Source: JAYWDA01 sp043779185 | GTDB lineage: Bacteria; Bdellovibrionota; Bdellovibrionia; Bdellovibrionales; Bdellovibrionaceae | Direction of reading: 5' to 3' | DNA: 14,402 nt | NCBI GenBank assembly: GCA_043779185.1 | Contig: JAYWEQ010000155.1 | Coordinates: 1-14,402, forward strand | Part shown: in pieces, positions 5,570-12,820 of the stretch | Layout: each line of letters starts with the position of its first letter | How positions within the stretch are numbered: position 1 is the first letter of the stretch | The notes under the pieces: generated by a model | Database searches by the model: none | What the model saw: the letters and a program-made list of their open reading frames with translations, nothing else | Told to the model about the DNA's origin: nothing | Made by a program: the position numbers and the translations under genes

Positions 5570-7555
5570 TTACATCACTCCATATTTTTTTAGACGTTGC
5601 CTTGCTTTTTGATAATATTCACCATCTGGAACGTCCAATTCTAAAACTTTTTTCCACTTGTCTTTAGCTCCGGGCTTTCCCTCACTGCCTTCGATATTCC
5701 CAAAGCCCTCTTCTAAAATTCCTTCTTGGAAGATCACCAAAGTTTGCTTTTTAAGCTCGCGAACATAGGTTTCTATTTTATCGTCCAAATCCTGATTATT
5801 AGGATCTATTTTTTTCGCTTTACGCAATGTCAAAATGGCTTCCTTGTAATGCTGATTTTGCACATTCACATCAGCTTCAGCGATATATCTAAGAGTTTTC
5901 GAAGTCATCTGCCCCTTGATGGTATTAATCTTCTTTTGAGATCTGATTTTCAAATTTTCACGATCAGGCAACGATGATTTCACAACAGCCTGATAGGTTG
6001 CCATTGCAGAAAGATAGTCTTCGGATTTTTCTTCCCGCTCAGCTTTTTGAAAAAGCATTCTTAATTGCGCGGCCTGATGATCAGCTTCTTTTCTTTTTTC
6101 CGTCGACATTAAACGCTCAGTCACAATTTGATCAACCATGCTTTTCAGCTGTTTAATTTGTGGATCTTCAGGGTTTAGCTGTAAGGCTGGCTGCAAGCAC
6201 AGCTCAATCTGTTCTTTGCCGATATTCGGATTAATCAGTTTACGACATTCGGCGACTTGCGCCGTTATTTTCTCTTGCTGAACTTTTTGTTGCAGCTGCT
6301 GAGCCTCCAGCTTTTCAATTTCTTGTTCATTAAGAAGGCCTTGCTCGGCATTATTTTCCAAATCTTTCGTGCGTTCGTACTGACGATACGTTTCTGGCAA
6401 AATTTCTTTGACCTTATCTAGTTCGCCTTTAGCTAAGAACCATTTCTGCTGAGCTAAGTAGTTTTCAGCCAATTGATAATGGTGCTTTACCATTGTTTTT
6501 TGATCTGGAGATAGCTTCGCCAAAGGGTCATTCATTTTAATTGAAGCTGCTTTCGAAGCTTCCTCTTTGCTAGGTCCTCCCGACGACAGCAGCATCATCA
6601 TGACAACAAAAAAAGCAACAGCTCCTAGAATAATTCTGACTTTATGCTTGTGATAATCAAAGTCTCTTAAATTAAATTTCCGAACGTCAAATTTTTGCTC
6701 AGGGGCCGCCGATGAATAAACCATCGGTTCATAATTTTGCGGCACGGGATGTTGCGAGGGACCTTGAGTGAGCCACTGTGGTTCGCTGATCACACTTAGA
6801 CTTTTCACTTGCTCAATAATTTGCTGAAAATTCGGGTCATGCAGTTCAAAGACCATCCTATGACCAAGAACTTCAATAACATCCCCACTTTTTAGATGAA
6901 CGGGCGTGTTTGCGATTAACAGTTGACCATTCAAATGGGTGCCATTAACGCTGCCAGGATCGACAATTGTCAATTCACTGCCATGGCGATGAATTTCAAA
7001 TTGTCGTCGTGATGCCCTTTGATCTTGAATATAAATTTGACAGGTGGCCTCACGGCCCGCTAAGAAAAATTCTTCATGATCCAACCGTACATTGCCAAGA
7101 TGATTTCCACTTGGATCCAGCATTTTTAGAATAGGTAAAAGCTGGGCCTGCCCAATATGAGTTCTTTCATCATCAAACTGATCCGTATTCATTATTGATA
7201 CACTATTGGCTTCTGAAGACTGGTCCCTGAGTGCCAATTCATTCTTTTGCACGACCCTCTGCTCATTCAAATCAAATTCGAACTCATAAGGAGCGACAGA
7301 AAATAAAATAGGTCGATCAAGGATCAGCGTTTGAAGCTTTTCGCCCGAACGAACAACAAATCCAAATTTTGAAATGACCGCTAGGGTCCAGCTGTTGTTT
7401 TCGAAAGAAATTTTAAAATGCTCACGGGAAATTCCGGTGTCGGCTTGCATCTGGATATCACAATCTTCTTTGCGACCCGCCAAATAGGTTTTTCCCTCAA
7501 GCAGCTTAACGTTTAAAATTTCTTCGCCGCGCAGGCGCACCTTCAACTGCGGCAT
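5570..7555 (-). CDS. Double FHA-domain, single-pass membrane protein with periplasmic TPR/coiled-coil region
   Basis: The protein has 661 residues from ATG 7555. The first FHA domain is at about 4-96 (G27-R28, S43-R44-E45-H46; its distal N-G loop is not conserved). The second, at about 141-237, is complete (G167-R168, S182-R183-R184, S202...N204-G205-T206, N209-G210). Between them lies an acidic D-D-E-R-T-H-I-G segment (128-135) that could be a phosphothreonine site. A proline/glutamine linker leads to one membrane helix at about 306-323, then a 340-residue helical, Lys/Glu/Gln-rich extracytoplasmic part with TPR-like helix pairs. FHA domains bind phosphothreonine, so the likely role is to couple cytoplasmic phosphorylation state to a periplasmic scaffold. 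The start is ATG because AGGGAG (7562-7567) lies six bases upstream and the codon overlaps the preceding stop as TAATG; TTG 7582 is rejected. Related layouts include YscD/PrgH-like secretion ring proteins, but no specific homology is claimed. Confidence 0.85.
   Translation of the reverse strand: MPQLKVRLRGEEILNVKLLEGKTYLAGRKEDCDIQMQADTGISREHFKISFENNSWTLAVISKFGFVVRSGEKLQTLILDRPILFSVAPYEFEFDLNEQRVVQKNELALRDQSSEANSVSIMNTDQFDDERTHIGQAQLLPILKMLDPSGNHLGNVRLDHEEFFLAGREATCQIYIQDQRASRRQFEIHRHGSELTIVDPGSVNGTHLNGQLLIANTPVHLKSGDVIEVLGHRMVFELHDPNFQQIIEQVKSLSVISEPQWLTQGPSQHPVPQNYEPMVYSSAAPEQKFDVRKFNLRDFDYHKHKVRIILGAVAFFVVMMMLLSSGGPSKEEASKAASIKMNDPLAKLSPDQKTMVKHHYQLAENYLAQQKWFLAKGELDKVKEILPETYRQYERTKDLENNAEQGLLNEQEIEKLEAQQLQQKVQQEKITAQVAECRKLINPNIGKEQIELCLQPALQLNPEDPQIKQLKSMVDQIVTERLMSTEKRKEADHQAAQLRMLFQKAEREEKSEDYLSAMATYQAVVKSSLPDRENLKIRSQKKINTIKGQMTSKTLRYIAEADVNVQNQHYKEAILTLRKAKKIDPNNQDLDDKIETYVRELKKQTLVIFQEGILEEGFGNIEGSEGKPGAKDKWKKVLELDVPDGEYYQKARQRLKKYGVM
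5577..5581 (-). promoter_or_regulatory. Shine-Dalgarno deciding the TTG start of the PP2C-like gene
   Basis: GGAGT on the minus strand lies within the last codons of the upstream FHA gene, eight bases before TTG 5568. The in-frame ATG at 5559 would be 17 bases away, so the TTG is preferred. Confidence 0.45.
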
Positions 7556-8592
7556 TAATGACTCCCTTGAGCCAGATCGCAAAGCTCATAAAGCTTTTTG
7601 GCTTCTTGGAAAGTCGGGTCATTCGTTTGTTGATTCAGCATTGTCATCGCATTCAAAAAATGGGATTTGCACAAACGGTAGTTTTTGTTTTCAAAATTAA
7701 TTCGCCCTTGCTGCATATAGTTTTTTACTTGTTGGTCAAATTTTAGTTTTGAGAGAGTTAAATACCTTCGACCTTCGATATGATTCGGGTCTAAGGTCAA
7801 AACCACCTGAAAAGTTTCTTTGGCTCGGGCGTACTGACCCTGCATATAATCCCGAAAACCTTTTGTAAAGTTCTCGCGCGCTCGACGAGCTTGCAAAGTC
7901 TCGCTTTTTCTTTTTTCCTCTTCATAAGTTCGCTTCGTTTCATCGGCCTGTAAGAGCTCACGCTGAATCGTTTCTGAGGGGCCAAATTTAATGGCTTCCA
8001 ATTTCTTCTTGCTGCCACTGGACAGGAATAAATAAAGCAGTAAGGCCACAGCCCCTATAATTAAATAGAATCTAAGACGTCCCGAACTTTTCGGTGAAGG
8101 AGCTTTTTGTTGAGGAAATCCTGCCCCTTGAAAAGGCGGCGGTCCAGGAGTGCCCGCGGGAGGAAAGAGCGGTCTGACAGGGGTTGGCATGGGTTGGGCT
8201 TGTTTAACCATTGGTTGAGGGCGAAGCGCTACAACGGTGCTGTTTCCAAGTTCTGCGGACCGCATGCTTTCTGGCATTAAAAAATGCACTTCGCTGTCAC
8301 CAATATAAATTTTTTCACCAAAGTTAACGGTTTCTGTATGAACTTTTTGACCGCGATAAACAATGAAGTTTTTTTGACTCAAATTTGTGATCGTCACACC
8401 TTTGCTTGAAAATTTAATCTCGGCATGAAGACGACTGACTTTGGGATCTTCTGAAAGAACGATATCATTTTCAGAGCCGCGCCCAATGGTCACCAAAGAT
8501 TTGTTCAAAATAAACTTTTGCCCAGAGTGAGGACCCTGAATAATTTCAATTTTAAAAGGACTTGTTGTCGTTACGTTGGCGGCCGCAGTCAC
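7555..8592 (-). CDS. FHA-domain, single-pass membrane protein with C-terminal TPR region
   Basis: The protein has 345 residues from GTG 8592. The cytoplasmic FHA domain is at about 13-105, with G37-R38 and S53-R54-x-H56 conserved; the later N-G-T loop is weak (NLSQKN), so ligand affinity is uncertain. A proline-rich linker (about 124-168) follows, then one transmembrane helix at about 174-190, and a Lys/Glu-rich coiled segment leading to TPR-like repeats (A-R-x-x-F near 255, and the block with YAR-AKETFQVVLTLDPNHIEG and the later YRLCKSHFLNAM). TPR domains usually bind protein partners. The GTG is chosen because it overlaps the preceding stop as GTGA and has GGAGG (8599-8603) six bases upstream. 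It lies between two other FHA proteins with the same inside-FHA, outside-helical topology, so the three probably act together. Topology is predicted from hydrophobicity only. Confidence 0.85.
   Translation of the reverse strand: MTAAANVTTTSPFKIEIIQGPHSGQKFILNKSLVTIGRGSENDIVLSEDPKVSRLHAEIKFSSKGVTITNLSQKNFIVYRGQKVHTETVNFGEKIYIGDSEVHFLMPESMRSAELGNSTVVALRPQPMVKQAQPMPTPVRPLFPPAGTPGPPPFQGAGFPQQKAPSPKSSGRLRFYLIIGAVALLLYLFLSSGSKKKLEAIKFGPSETIQRELLQADETKRTYEEEKRKSETLQARRARENFTKGFRDYMQGQYARAKETFQVVLTLDPNHIEGRRYLTLSKLKFDQQVKNYMQQGRINFENKNYRLCKSHFLNAMTMLNQQTNDPTFQEAKKLYELCDLAQGSH
7562..7567 (-). promoter_or_regulatory. Shine-Dalgarno for the double-FHA gene
   Basis: AGGGAG sits six bases before ATG 7555, within the last codons of the upstream FHA gene, and decides this start over the TTG at 7582. 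The arrangement is typical of translational coupling. Confidence 0.6.
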
Positions 8593-10193
8593 TCGGAACC
8601 TCCGGCGGCTGGCAATAACGTCACGATGTAATAATCAAGGGGTTGGCCAAAGGCCTGACAGTGAATCAAATAAGCTTGGCCACCAAATTCCAATTGGTCT
8701 GAATGGGAAGTGAACGGTGCTTCACGAGATCGGTTCATTAAAAATTCTAAATTTTGCAGTAAGGATTGATCTGACAACTGGCTTATATTTTGATTCAAAA
8801 GTTGGCCATTCGAAGAATGAAGTAGTTTTTCAAAGGCGGCATTAGCAGCTGCAATCTGACCACCTTCACGAATGACTAAAGTAGGATCTTTAATAATACT
8901 CACCACTTTGGCAGCTTCATCAGCATAGGAAGCTGCTATCGAAGGCCCGGCGTGATCTCCATGTCCTTGACGAGTCAGTAAGCTATTTAAATTGCTGATT
9001 AAGTTTTGCAAAGCTGGATACTGAAATTGACTTGATAGATTGTCTTTCTTTTCTCGGAGGGCCACGTCAAGTTGTGAATTTAAGTCGTTCAAAGGATATT
9101 CAATCAGCTTGTAAAGGAAATAAAACATTCCGAAGCCCACGATAAAAGCTAAAATAAGGGTTTGCATAAATAAACTAACAGCTCGATTGTCATCAAAAGC
9201 AATTGATCCAACATCATAGAGGACAATCGCGTGATACTTTACACTGGGCTCACCACTGACAGGATCATAAACACCAATCGGGTAACTGGCCCCAATCGTG
9301 TTCCCATCTAAGACTTCCACTTGTTGTTTATTTTCTCGGCGAGCTGAATGTACAAACGGAATATCTGGAATTTTTCCTTGCTGTGAAGCTGGCGCAATAA
9401 TTAACCCATCCACTTGCTGAATAATAAAAGCTTGTTTAACGCCTTCTTCATTTTCAATTGTATAAGTTTGCACAGAAGCAGAAGCCCCTTGCATCAATGC
9501 TGTTTGGTTCAGCATGGCTAAGGATCGCGCTAAAGATAACACCCGCCGTTTGCTTTCATTAATAATACTGGCTTTACCAATTTGAATCGCAGGCAACATA
9601 CATAACATGGTCACGATGACTATCAAGACCGCCAGAAATCCGCCAACCACCCATTTAAATTCAGCATACTCTGGCAATCGATAAACACCGGGCAAGGCCA
9701 CTCGATTTAGATAATCTTCGATATTACTGATCAAGCCTTTTATAAAACCTTGGCTGGTCATATAATTTTGCGAAGCTGCCATCTGTGGATGATTTATTTC
9801 AGGTGTTGGGTGTGGGTGTTGGTGTGCCTGTGGCGGCATTTGATATTGAGTCGCCGCACCCCCCTGGAACTGCTGCTGACTGCGATGGGTTGACTGAATT
9901 TTAGACTCGGCAGGAACAAGTTCAAAGATCACATCATGAATCGCTGCCTTTGTTCCTAATTTTAACAGGCCACTTTGAATTTTGACGCCATTTAACAAAG
10001 TTCCATTCCTGGACTTTAAATCCACAATCATCACTTTGTCTGGAAAAACAGAAACTTCACAGTGCTCTTTTGAGGCTCCCAAAGTAAGGACCTGAATATC
10101 GCATTCTTTACTGCGGCCAAGAACGTTTTTACCGTCCTTCAAGTTATAAATTTTTCCGGCTTGCGGGCCGTTTAAAAACTTAATGGCCCACAT
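8589..10193 (-). CDS. FHA-domain membrane sensor with extracytoplasmic domain and C-terminal PAS, no output domain
   Basis: The protein has 534 residues. An N-terminal FHA domain at about 1-95 carries all key residues: G26-R27, S41-x-x-H44, S61-R62-N63-G64-T65 and N68-G69. A His/Gln/Pro-rich linker (100-145) and an amphipathic stretch lead to membrane helix 1 (about 181-203), an extracytoplasmic sensor-like domain of about 135 residues, helix 2 (about 341-363), a HAMP-like helical connector, and a PAS-like domain at about 425-530 ending the protein. This resembles a sensor histidine kinase or chemoreceptor in which the kinase or signalling module is missing and an FHA domain sits at the other end. 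It probably senses an envelope signal and reports it by phosphothreonine-dependent contacts. ATG 10193 lies inside the end of the DUF192 gene (14-base overlap) and has AGGAG (10203-10207) nine bases upstream. PAS identity is moderately sure; ligand unknown. Confidence 0.8.
   Translation of the reverse strand: MWAIKFLNGPQAGKIYNLKDGKNVLGRSKECDIQVLTLGASKEHCEVSVFPDKVMIVDLKSRNGTLLNGVKIQSGLLKLGTKAAIHDVIFELVPAESKIQSTHRSQQQFQGGAATQYQMPPQAHQHPHPTPEINHPQMAASQNYMTSQGFIKGLISNIEDYLNRVALPGVYRLPEYAEFKWVVGGFLAVLIVIVTMLCMLPAIQIGKASIINESKRRVLSLARSLAMLNQTALMQGASASVQTYTIENEEGVKQAFIIQQVDGLIIAPASQQGKIPDIPFVHSARRENKQQVEVLDGNTIGASYPIGVYDPVSGEPSVKYHAIVLYDVGSIAFDDNRAVSLFMQTLILAFIVGFGMFYFLYKLIEYPLNDLNSQLDVALREKKDNLSSQFQYPALQNLISNLNSLLTRQGHGDHAGPSIAASYADEAAKVVSIIKDPTLVIREGGQIAAANAAFEKLLHSSNGQLLNQNISQLSDQSLLQNLEFLMNRSREAPFTSHSDQLEFGGQAYLIHCQAFGQPLDYYIVTLLPAAGGSE
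8599..8603 (-). promoter_or_regulatory. Shine-Dalgarno supporting a GTG start
   Basis: A full GGAGG lies six bases before GTG 8592, inside the last codons of the upstream FHA-PAS gene. It makes the unusual GTG start credible and indicates coupled translation through the GTGA overlap. Confidence 0.65.
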
Positions 10194-10527
10194 GTAGTTG
10201 ATCTCCTAATTCAATGTCCAGCCGGCGAACGCTTCCCGCTGCTAATTCTATCACCGAATCGGCTTTCCAATAAAACTTGGTCAGACGCCAAGGCAAAACA
10301 TTTTCAACCACCGCTTTCACAGTCATAGTTTGATCTATAAAAATACAATCGATTGCAAAAGACATAAAAAAGGTATGGATGCTTCTACAGTGACCAATCC
10401 AAAGTCCTTCGTTGGCCGAAAGATTCCTTTTTGGAATCAAACCAAGACCTCTGGCTTTAAAAGTTTTAGCAACTTCTAAGTCCAAGATCAGAACCTTATT
10501 TTTTGTTCGACTGCTTAACACGGCCAT
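10180..10527 (-). CDS. DUF192 family protein
   Basis: The 115-residue protein carries the DUF192 (COG1430) pattern: A-x-T-F-x-x-R-G-x-G-L followed by basic N-x-S-x-x-E-G-L-W, then F-F-M-x-F-A-I-D-C-I-F-I-D, a V-x-x-x-V-L-P-W segment, and the C-terminal V-I-E-L-A-A-G-S...L-G-D motif. The biochemical role of DUF192 is not established as far as I know. No signal sequence is present in the form called here, although many family members are exported; here the domain begins almost at the N-terminus. It begins 13 bases after tadC and overlaps the FHA-PAS gene by 14 bases, so it belongs to this operon. ATG 10527 has AAGGA ten bases upstream. GTG 10521 has AAGGA five bases upstream and is about equally plausible. 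A longer TTG start at 10581 would overlap tadC and is rejected. Confidence 0.8.
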   Translation of the reverse strand: MAVLSSRTKNKVLILDLEVAKTFKARGLGLIPKRNLSANEGLWIGHCRSIHTFFMSFAIDCIFIDQTMTVKAVVENVLPWRLTKFYWKADSVIELAAGSVRRLDIELGDQLHVGH

Positions 10528-10540
10528 CCTTACGTTTTCC

Positions 10541-11449
10541 TTACTTTGCCCCATACATAAATGAAATTGCCACAGGCCCAAAAACCATTATAAAAATCGC
10601 TGGGATAATAAAAATCATCATTGGAATCATAATCGCTTGCGAAGCTTTAGCTCCGGCTTTTTCAGCTCTGACAAATCTTTCTAGGCGCATTTGCTCGGAT
10701 TGATCTTTCAAGACTTGGGTGATGGGTGACCCCGACCTTTCGGCATCGATCAAGACAGCAACAAAACTAGTGATCTCAGAGATGTCCAAGCGATCAGCCA
10801 TTTCCTTCAAGGCATCGGCTTTCGACGATCCCATAGAAACTCGCTGCAAAAGATTTCCCAACTCTTCGGCTAAAACACTTTCTGTGCCGCGCGCTTTATC
10901 TACAATCCGCTGAATCGCTGAGAAAAAATCCAATTGCGCTTCGACTGATAAGGCTAACAAATCAATAAAAAATGGCAGGTCGCCACGAACCGAAATCTCA
11001 CGACGCTTTTTTTCAGCCTTGGCGTGCATGATGGGTAAATACATTCCGATCGGGATCATTGCAAAAATCCAAAAATAGCTAATTTGCAGTTCAAAGACAA
11101 AATTCATTAAGCAGCAGAACATCGGGAACATCACGCCCCATAAAATCTGCAAACCGATAAATTCATCTTCGTTCAGCTCTCTAGACAACCCTCCGGTTTT
11201 AATATAATCCCGAATTCGTGCTCTGTAGCTGGAACTTTTTATTTTGACCGCATGTTGGATTGTGAACTGATGGATCAAAGGCCTTGAAAAATTAATCACT
11301 GGATTTTTTGATTTTGCGGGTTCGCTATTGTTGGCCCAAGACAATTGTTGCTTGTCAGAATTGTTGGAAATCATAGCAGAAACAAAGAGGTAGATTGAAA
11401 ATCCCCCTAAGACTGCACCAAGCATAAGCATTAATTCTGCGCTTCCCAT
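10541..11449 (-). CDS. tadC: TadC-like type II/IV pilus secretion platform protein (T2SSF domain)
   Basis: Inner-membrane platform protein of the Tad/Flp (type IVb) pilus family, the partner of TadB and the TadA ATPase in assembling pilins or related substrates. The protein has 302 residues, the usual length: an N-terminal membrane helix at about 5-27, a cytoplasmic stretch to about 97, two closely spaced helices at about 98-120 and 124-141, a GspF-type cytoplasmic domain beginning with D-L-P-F-F-I-D-L-L-A-L-S-V-E-A (157-171), then R-L-E-R-F-V-R-A-E-K and a final helix at about 276-296. ATG 11449 follows AAGAGGG. It is the first gene of the operon and divergent from maf with only 28 bases between the starts. 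No tadA, tadB, pilin, secretin or prepilin peptidase gene is in the window, so its partners are encoded elsewhere or it has been recruited to another assembly. Confidence 0.85.
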   Translation of the reverse strand: MGSAELMLMLGAVLGGFSIYLFVSAMISNNSDKQQLSWANNSEPAKSKNPVINFSRPLIHQFTIQHAVKIKSSSYRARIRDYIKTGGLSRELNEDEFIGLQILWGVMFPMFCCLMNFVFELQISYFWIFAMIPIGMYLPIMHAKAEKKRREISVRGDLPFFIDLLALSVEAQLDFFSAIQRIVDKARGTESVLAEELGNLLQRVSMGSSKADALKEMADRLDISEITSFVAVLIDAERSGSPITQVLKDQSEQMRLERFVRAEKAGAKASQAIMIPMMIFIIPAIFIMVFGPVAISFMYGAK

Positions 11450-11477
11450 ACGACCCTCTTTGTGATGAATTGGTGAT

Positions 11478-12068
11478 ATGTACCAACTCGTCTTGGCATC
11501 TGAATCACCTCGCCGAAAACAGCTTCTTGAAAAAGCTGGTTTCGACTTTCGTGTCTGCCCTAGTAAGATATCGGAAATACTTGATAAAAGTTTGAATGTG
11601 AATGAGCAGATTTTAGATCTTGCTCGCCAAAAGGCCAGGACGGTTTTTTCCTCTCTGAAGGCCTCTATGAAAGAACCTTACATAGTCTTAGGTTCAGACA
11701 CTGAAGTCATTTTTGAGGGTCAGACCTTAGGAAAGCCCTCGGATCCCGAAGATGCCTACCGAATACTTAGATCTTTGTCGGGGAATCAGCACACAGTCAT
11801 CACTGCCATTTGTATGATCGAAAGTCTTTATGGACAAGAGTCCTGTGATTATGAACTGAGCCAAGTGGTTTTCAAATCCCTCAGTGAGGAAAAAATCTGG
11901 TCCTATATCCAGTCCGGAGATCCGATGGATAAGGCCGGTGCCTATGGTATTCAAGGTCCAGGCCGAGAGCTGGTCGATCATTTTGAAGGAACATTGGAAA
12001 ACATAATGGGATTACCGGTCGACAGAGTGAAGTCAATTCTGCAAAAAAACTCGTGGAAAATAAAATGA
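11478..12068 (+). CDS. maf: Maf-like nucleoside triphosphate pyrophosphatase
   Basis: Cytoplasmic house-cleaning enzyme that hydrolyses dTTP/UTP or modified nucleoside triphosphates to the monophosphate and pyrophosphate; overproduction of relatives blocks septation. The protein has 196 residues, normal for the family. Motifs seen are S8-E-S10-P-R12-R13 (phosphate loop), G72-S-D74-T (catalytic metal Asp), K86-P, LSGNQHTVITA, and the GDPMDKAGAYGIQG block typical of the dTTP/UTP-specific YhdE-type branch. ATG 11478 has a weak GGTGAT ribosome site. The stop overlaps the yggS start as ATGA, so the two are in one transcript. It is divergent from tadC. The substrate branch is inferred from the MDKAGAYGIQG form of the motif. 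Confidence 0.93.
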   Translation: MYQLVLASESPRRKQLLEKAGFDFRVCPSKISEILDKSLNVNEQILDLARQKARTVFSSLKASMKEPYIVLGSDTEVIFEGQTLGKPSDPEDAYRILRSLSGNQHTVITAICMIESLYGQESCDYELSQVVFKSLSEEKIWSYIQSGDPMDKAGAYGIQGPGRELVDHFEGTLENIMGLPVDRVKSILQKNSWKIK

Positions 12069-12754
12069 CCGAATTGCACTCTTTGGCAGAGGTTAAGCAT
12101 CAGATTTTAGAAATCTGTCGGCAAAAAAAACGCTCCCCAGAGTCTGTGAAAATTTTAGCGGTTTCCAAGCTTCAATCTCATGAAAAAATTAAAAGCTTGT
12201 TAGCCCAAGGACAAATCGATTTTGGCGAAAATTACGTGCAAGAATTTAAAGAAAAGCAGGCCTCTTTTTTAGAAAATCAAATTCAATGGCATTTGATTGG
12301 GCACCTTCAGAAAAATAAAGTAAAGACCATCGTCGGAAAGTGTTTCTTAATTCACTCCGTAGATTCCGTGGAACTTGCGCAAGAAATTAACAAACGAGCG
12401 GCGGCGGCTGGCGTTCGCCAAAAAATTCTTCTGCAAGTCAATGTTGCGAGCGAAACATCGAAAGAAGGATTTATCCCCGAAGTTCTGAAAAATGAATTTA
12501 AAAATATTTTTCGACTGCCTCATTTGGAAATTTCTGGCTTAATGACCATGCCTCCTTTTGTGGAGAATCCTGAGGACAATCGACTTTACTTCCGAAAACT
12601 GAAAACTTTTCTTCACAGTCTGCAGTTGGAAAATAGAGAACCAGCCTCTTTTTGTCAGCTTTCGATGGGCACCAGTCAAGATTATCAAGTTGCTATTGAA
12701 GAAGGAGCCACTTGGATTCGCCTTGGCAGCACTCTTTTTGGCTCTCGCCAATAA
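12065..12754 (+). CDS. yggS: YggS/PROSC family pyridoxal-5'-phosphate homeostasis protein
   Basis: Soluble PLP-binding protein of the alanine racemase-like fold type III, without known catalytic turnover, that keeps free PLP in balance. The protein has 229 residues. The PLP lysine is K35 in I-L-A-V-S-K35; other family signatures are F-G-E-N-Y-V-Q-E, W-H-L-I-G-H-L-Q-x-N-K, I-H-S-V-D-S, L-L-Q-V-N-V-A-x-E-x-S-K-x-G, G-L-M-T-M-P-P and the phosphate-binding L-S-M-G-T-S-Q-D-Y near the end with I-R-L-G-S-x-L-F-G. ATG 12065 overlaps the maf stop by ATGA; GTG 12053 would add four residues and lengthen the overlap. yggS-proC-divIVA is a recurring order in diverse bacteria and the Gram-positive ylm cluster has the yggS homologue ylmE near divIVA, so the neighbourhood supports the call. 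Confidence 0.93.
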   Translation: MTELHSLAEVKHQILEICRQKKRSPESVKILAVSKLQSHEKIKSLLAQGQIDFGENYVQEFKEKQASFLENQIQWHLIGHLQKNKVKTIVGKCFLIHSVDSVELAQEINKRAAAAGVRQKILLQVNVASETSKEGFIPEVLKNEFKNIFRLPHLEISGLMTMPPFVENPEDNRLYFRKLKTFLHSLQLENREPASFCQLSMGTSQDYQVAIEEGATWIRLGSTLFGSRQ

Positions 12755-12773
12755 TTTGAATTTATAAATTAAA

Positions 12774-12803
12774 TTTACAAAGGCCACTCTAAGAAGCTAT
12801 TGT
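12774..12803 (+). promoter_or_regulatory. Candidate sigma70-type promoter for proC
   Basis: TTTACA (12774-12779, five of six consensus bases) and TATTGT (12798-12803, four of six) are separated by 18 bases. Transcription would begin near 12810, giving a leader of about 11 bases that holds AAGAGG, the ribosome site of ATG 12821. It also argues against ATG 12806 as the start. Confidence 0.35.
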
Positions 12804-12820
12804 GAATGAAGAGGTCCTAC

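Noticed and set aside
5001..5667. Two plus-strand open frames opposite the PP2C-like gene
   Set aside because: They are shadows of a minus-strand gene that fits the operon, has ribosome-site support and shows a recognisable fold pattern; the shadow frames show no family resemblance and no ribosome site.
11519..11537. Inverted repeat CAGCTT/AAGCTG within maf as an operator for the divergent tadC
   Set aside because: It lies in conserved N-terminal coding sequence and is explained by codon content; no second copy is seen near the tadC start.
12738..12751. TTGGC-TCTC-GCCAA hairpin at the end of yggS as a terminator
   Set aside because: The five-pair stem is followed by AT-rich sequence without a T run and overlaps conserved C-terminal codons, so it is probably chance.
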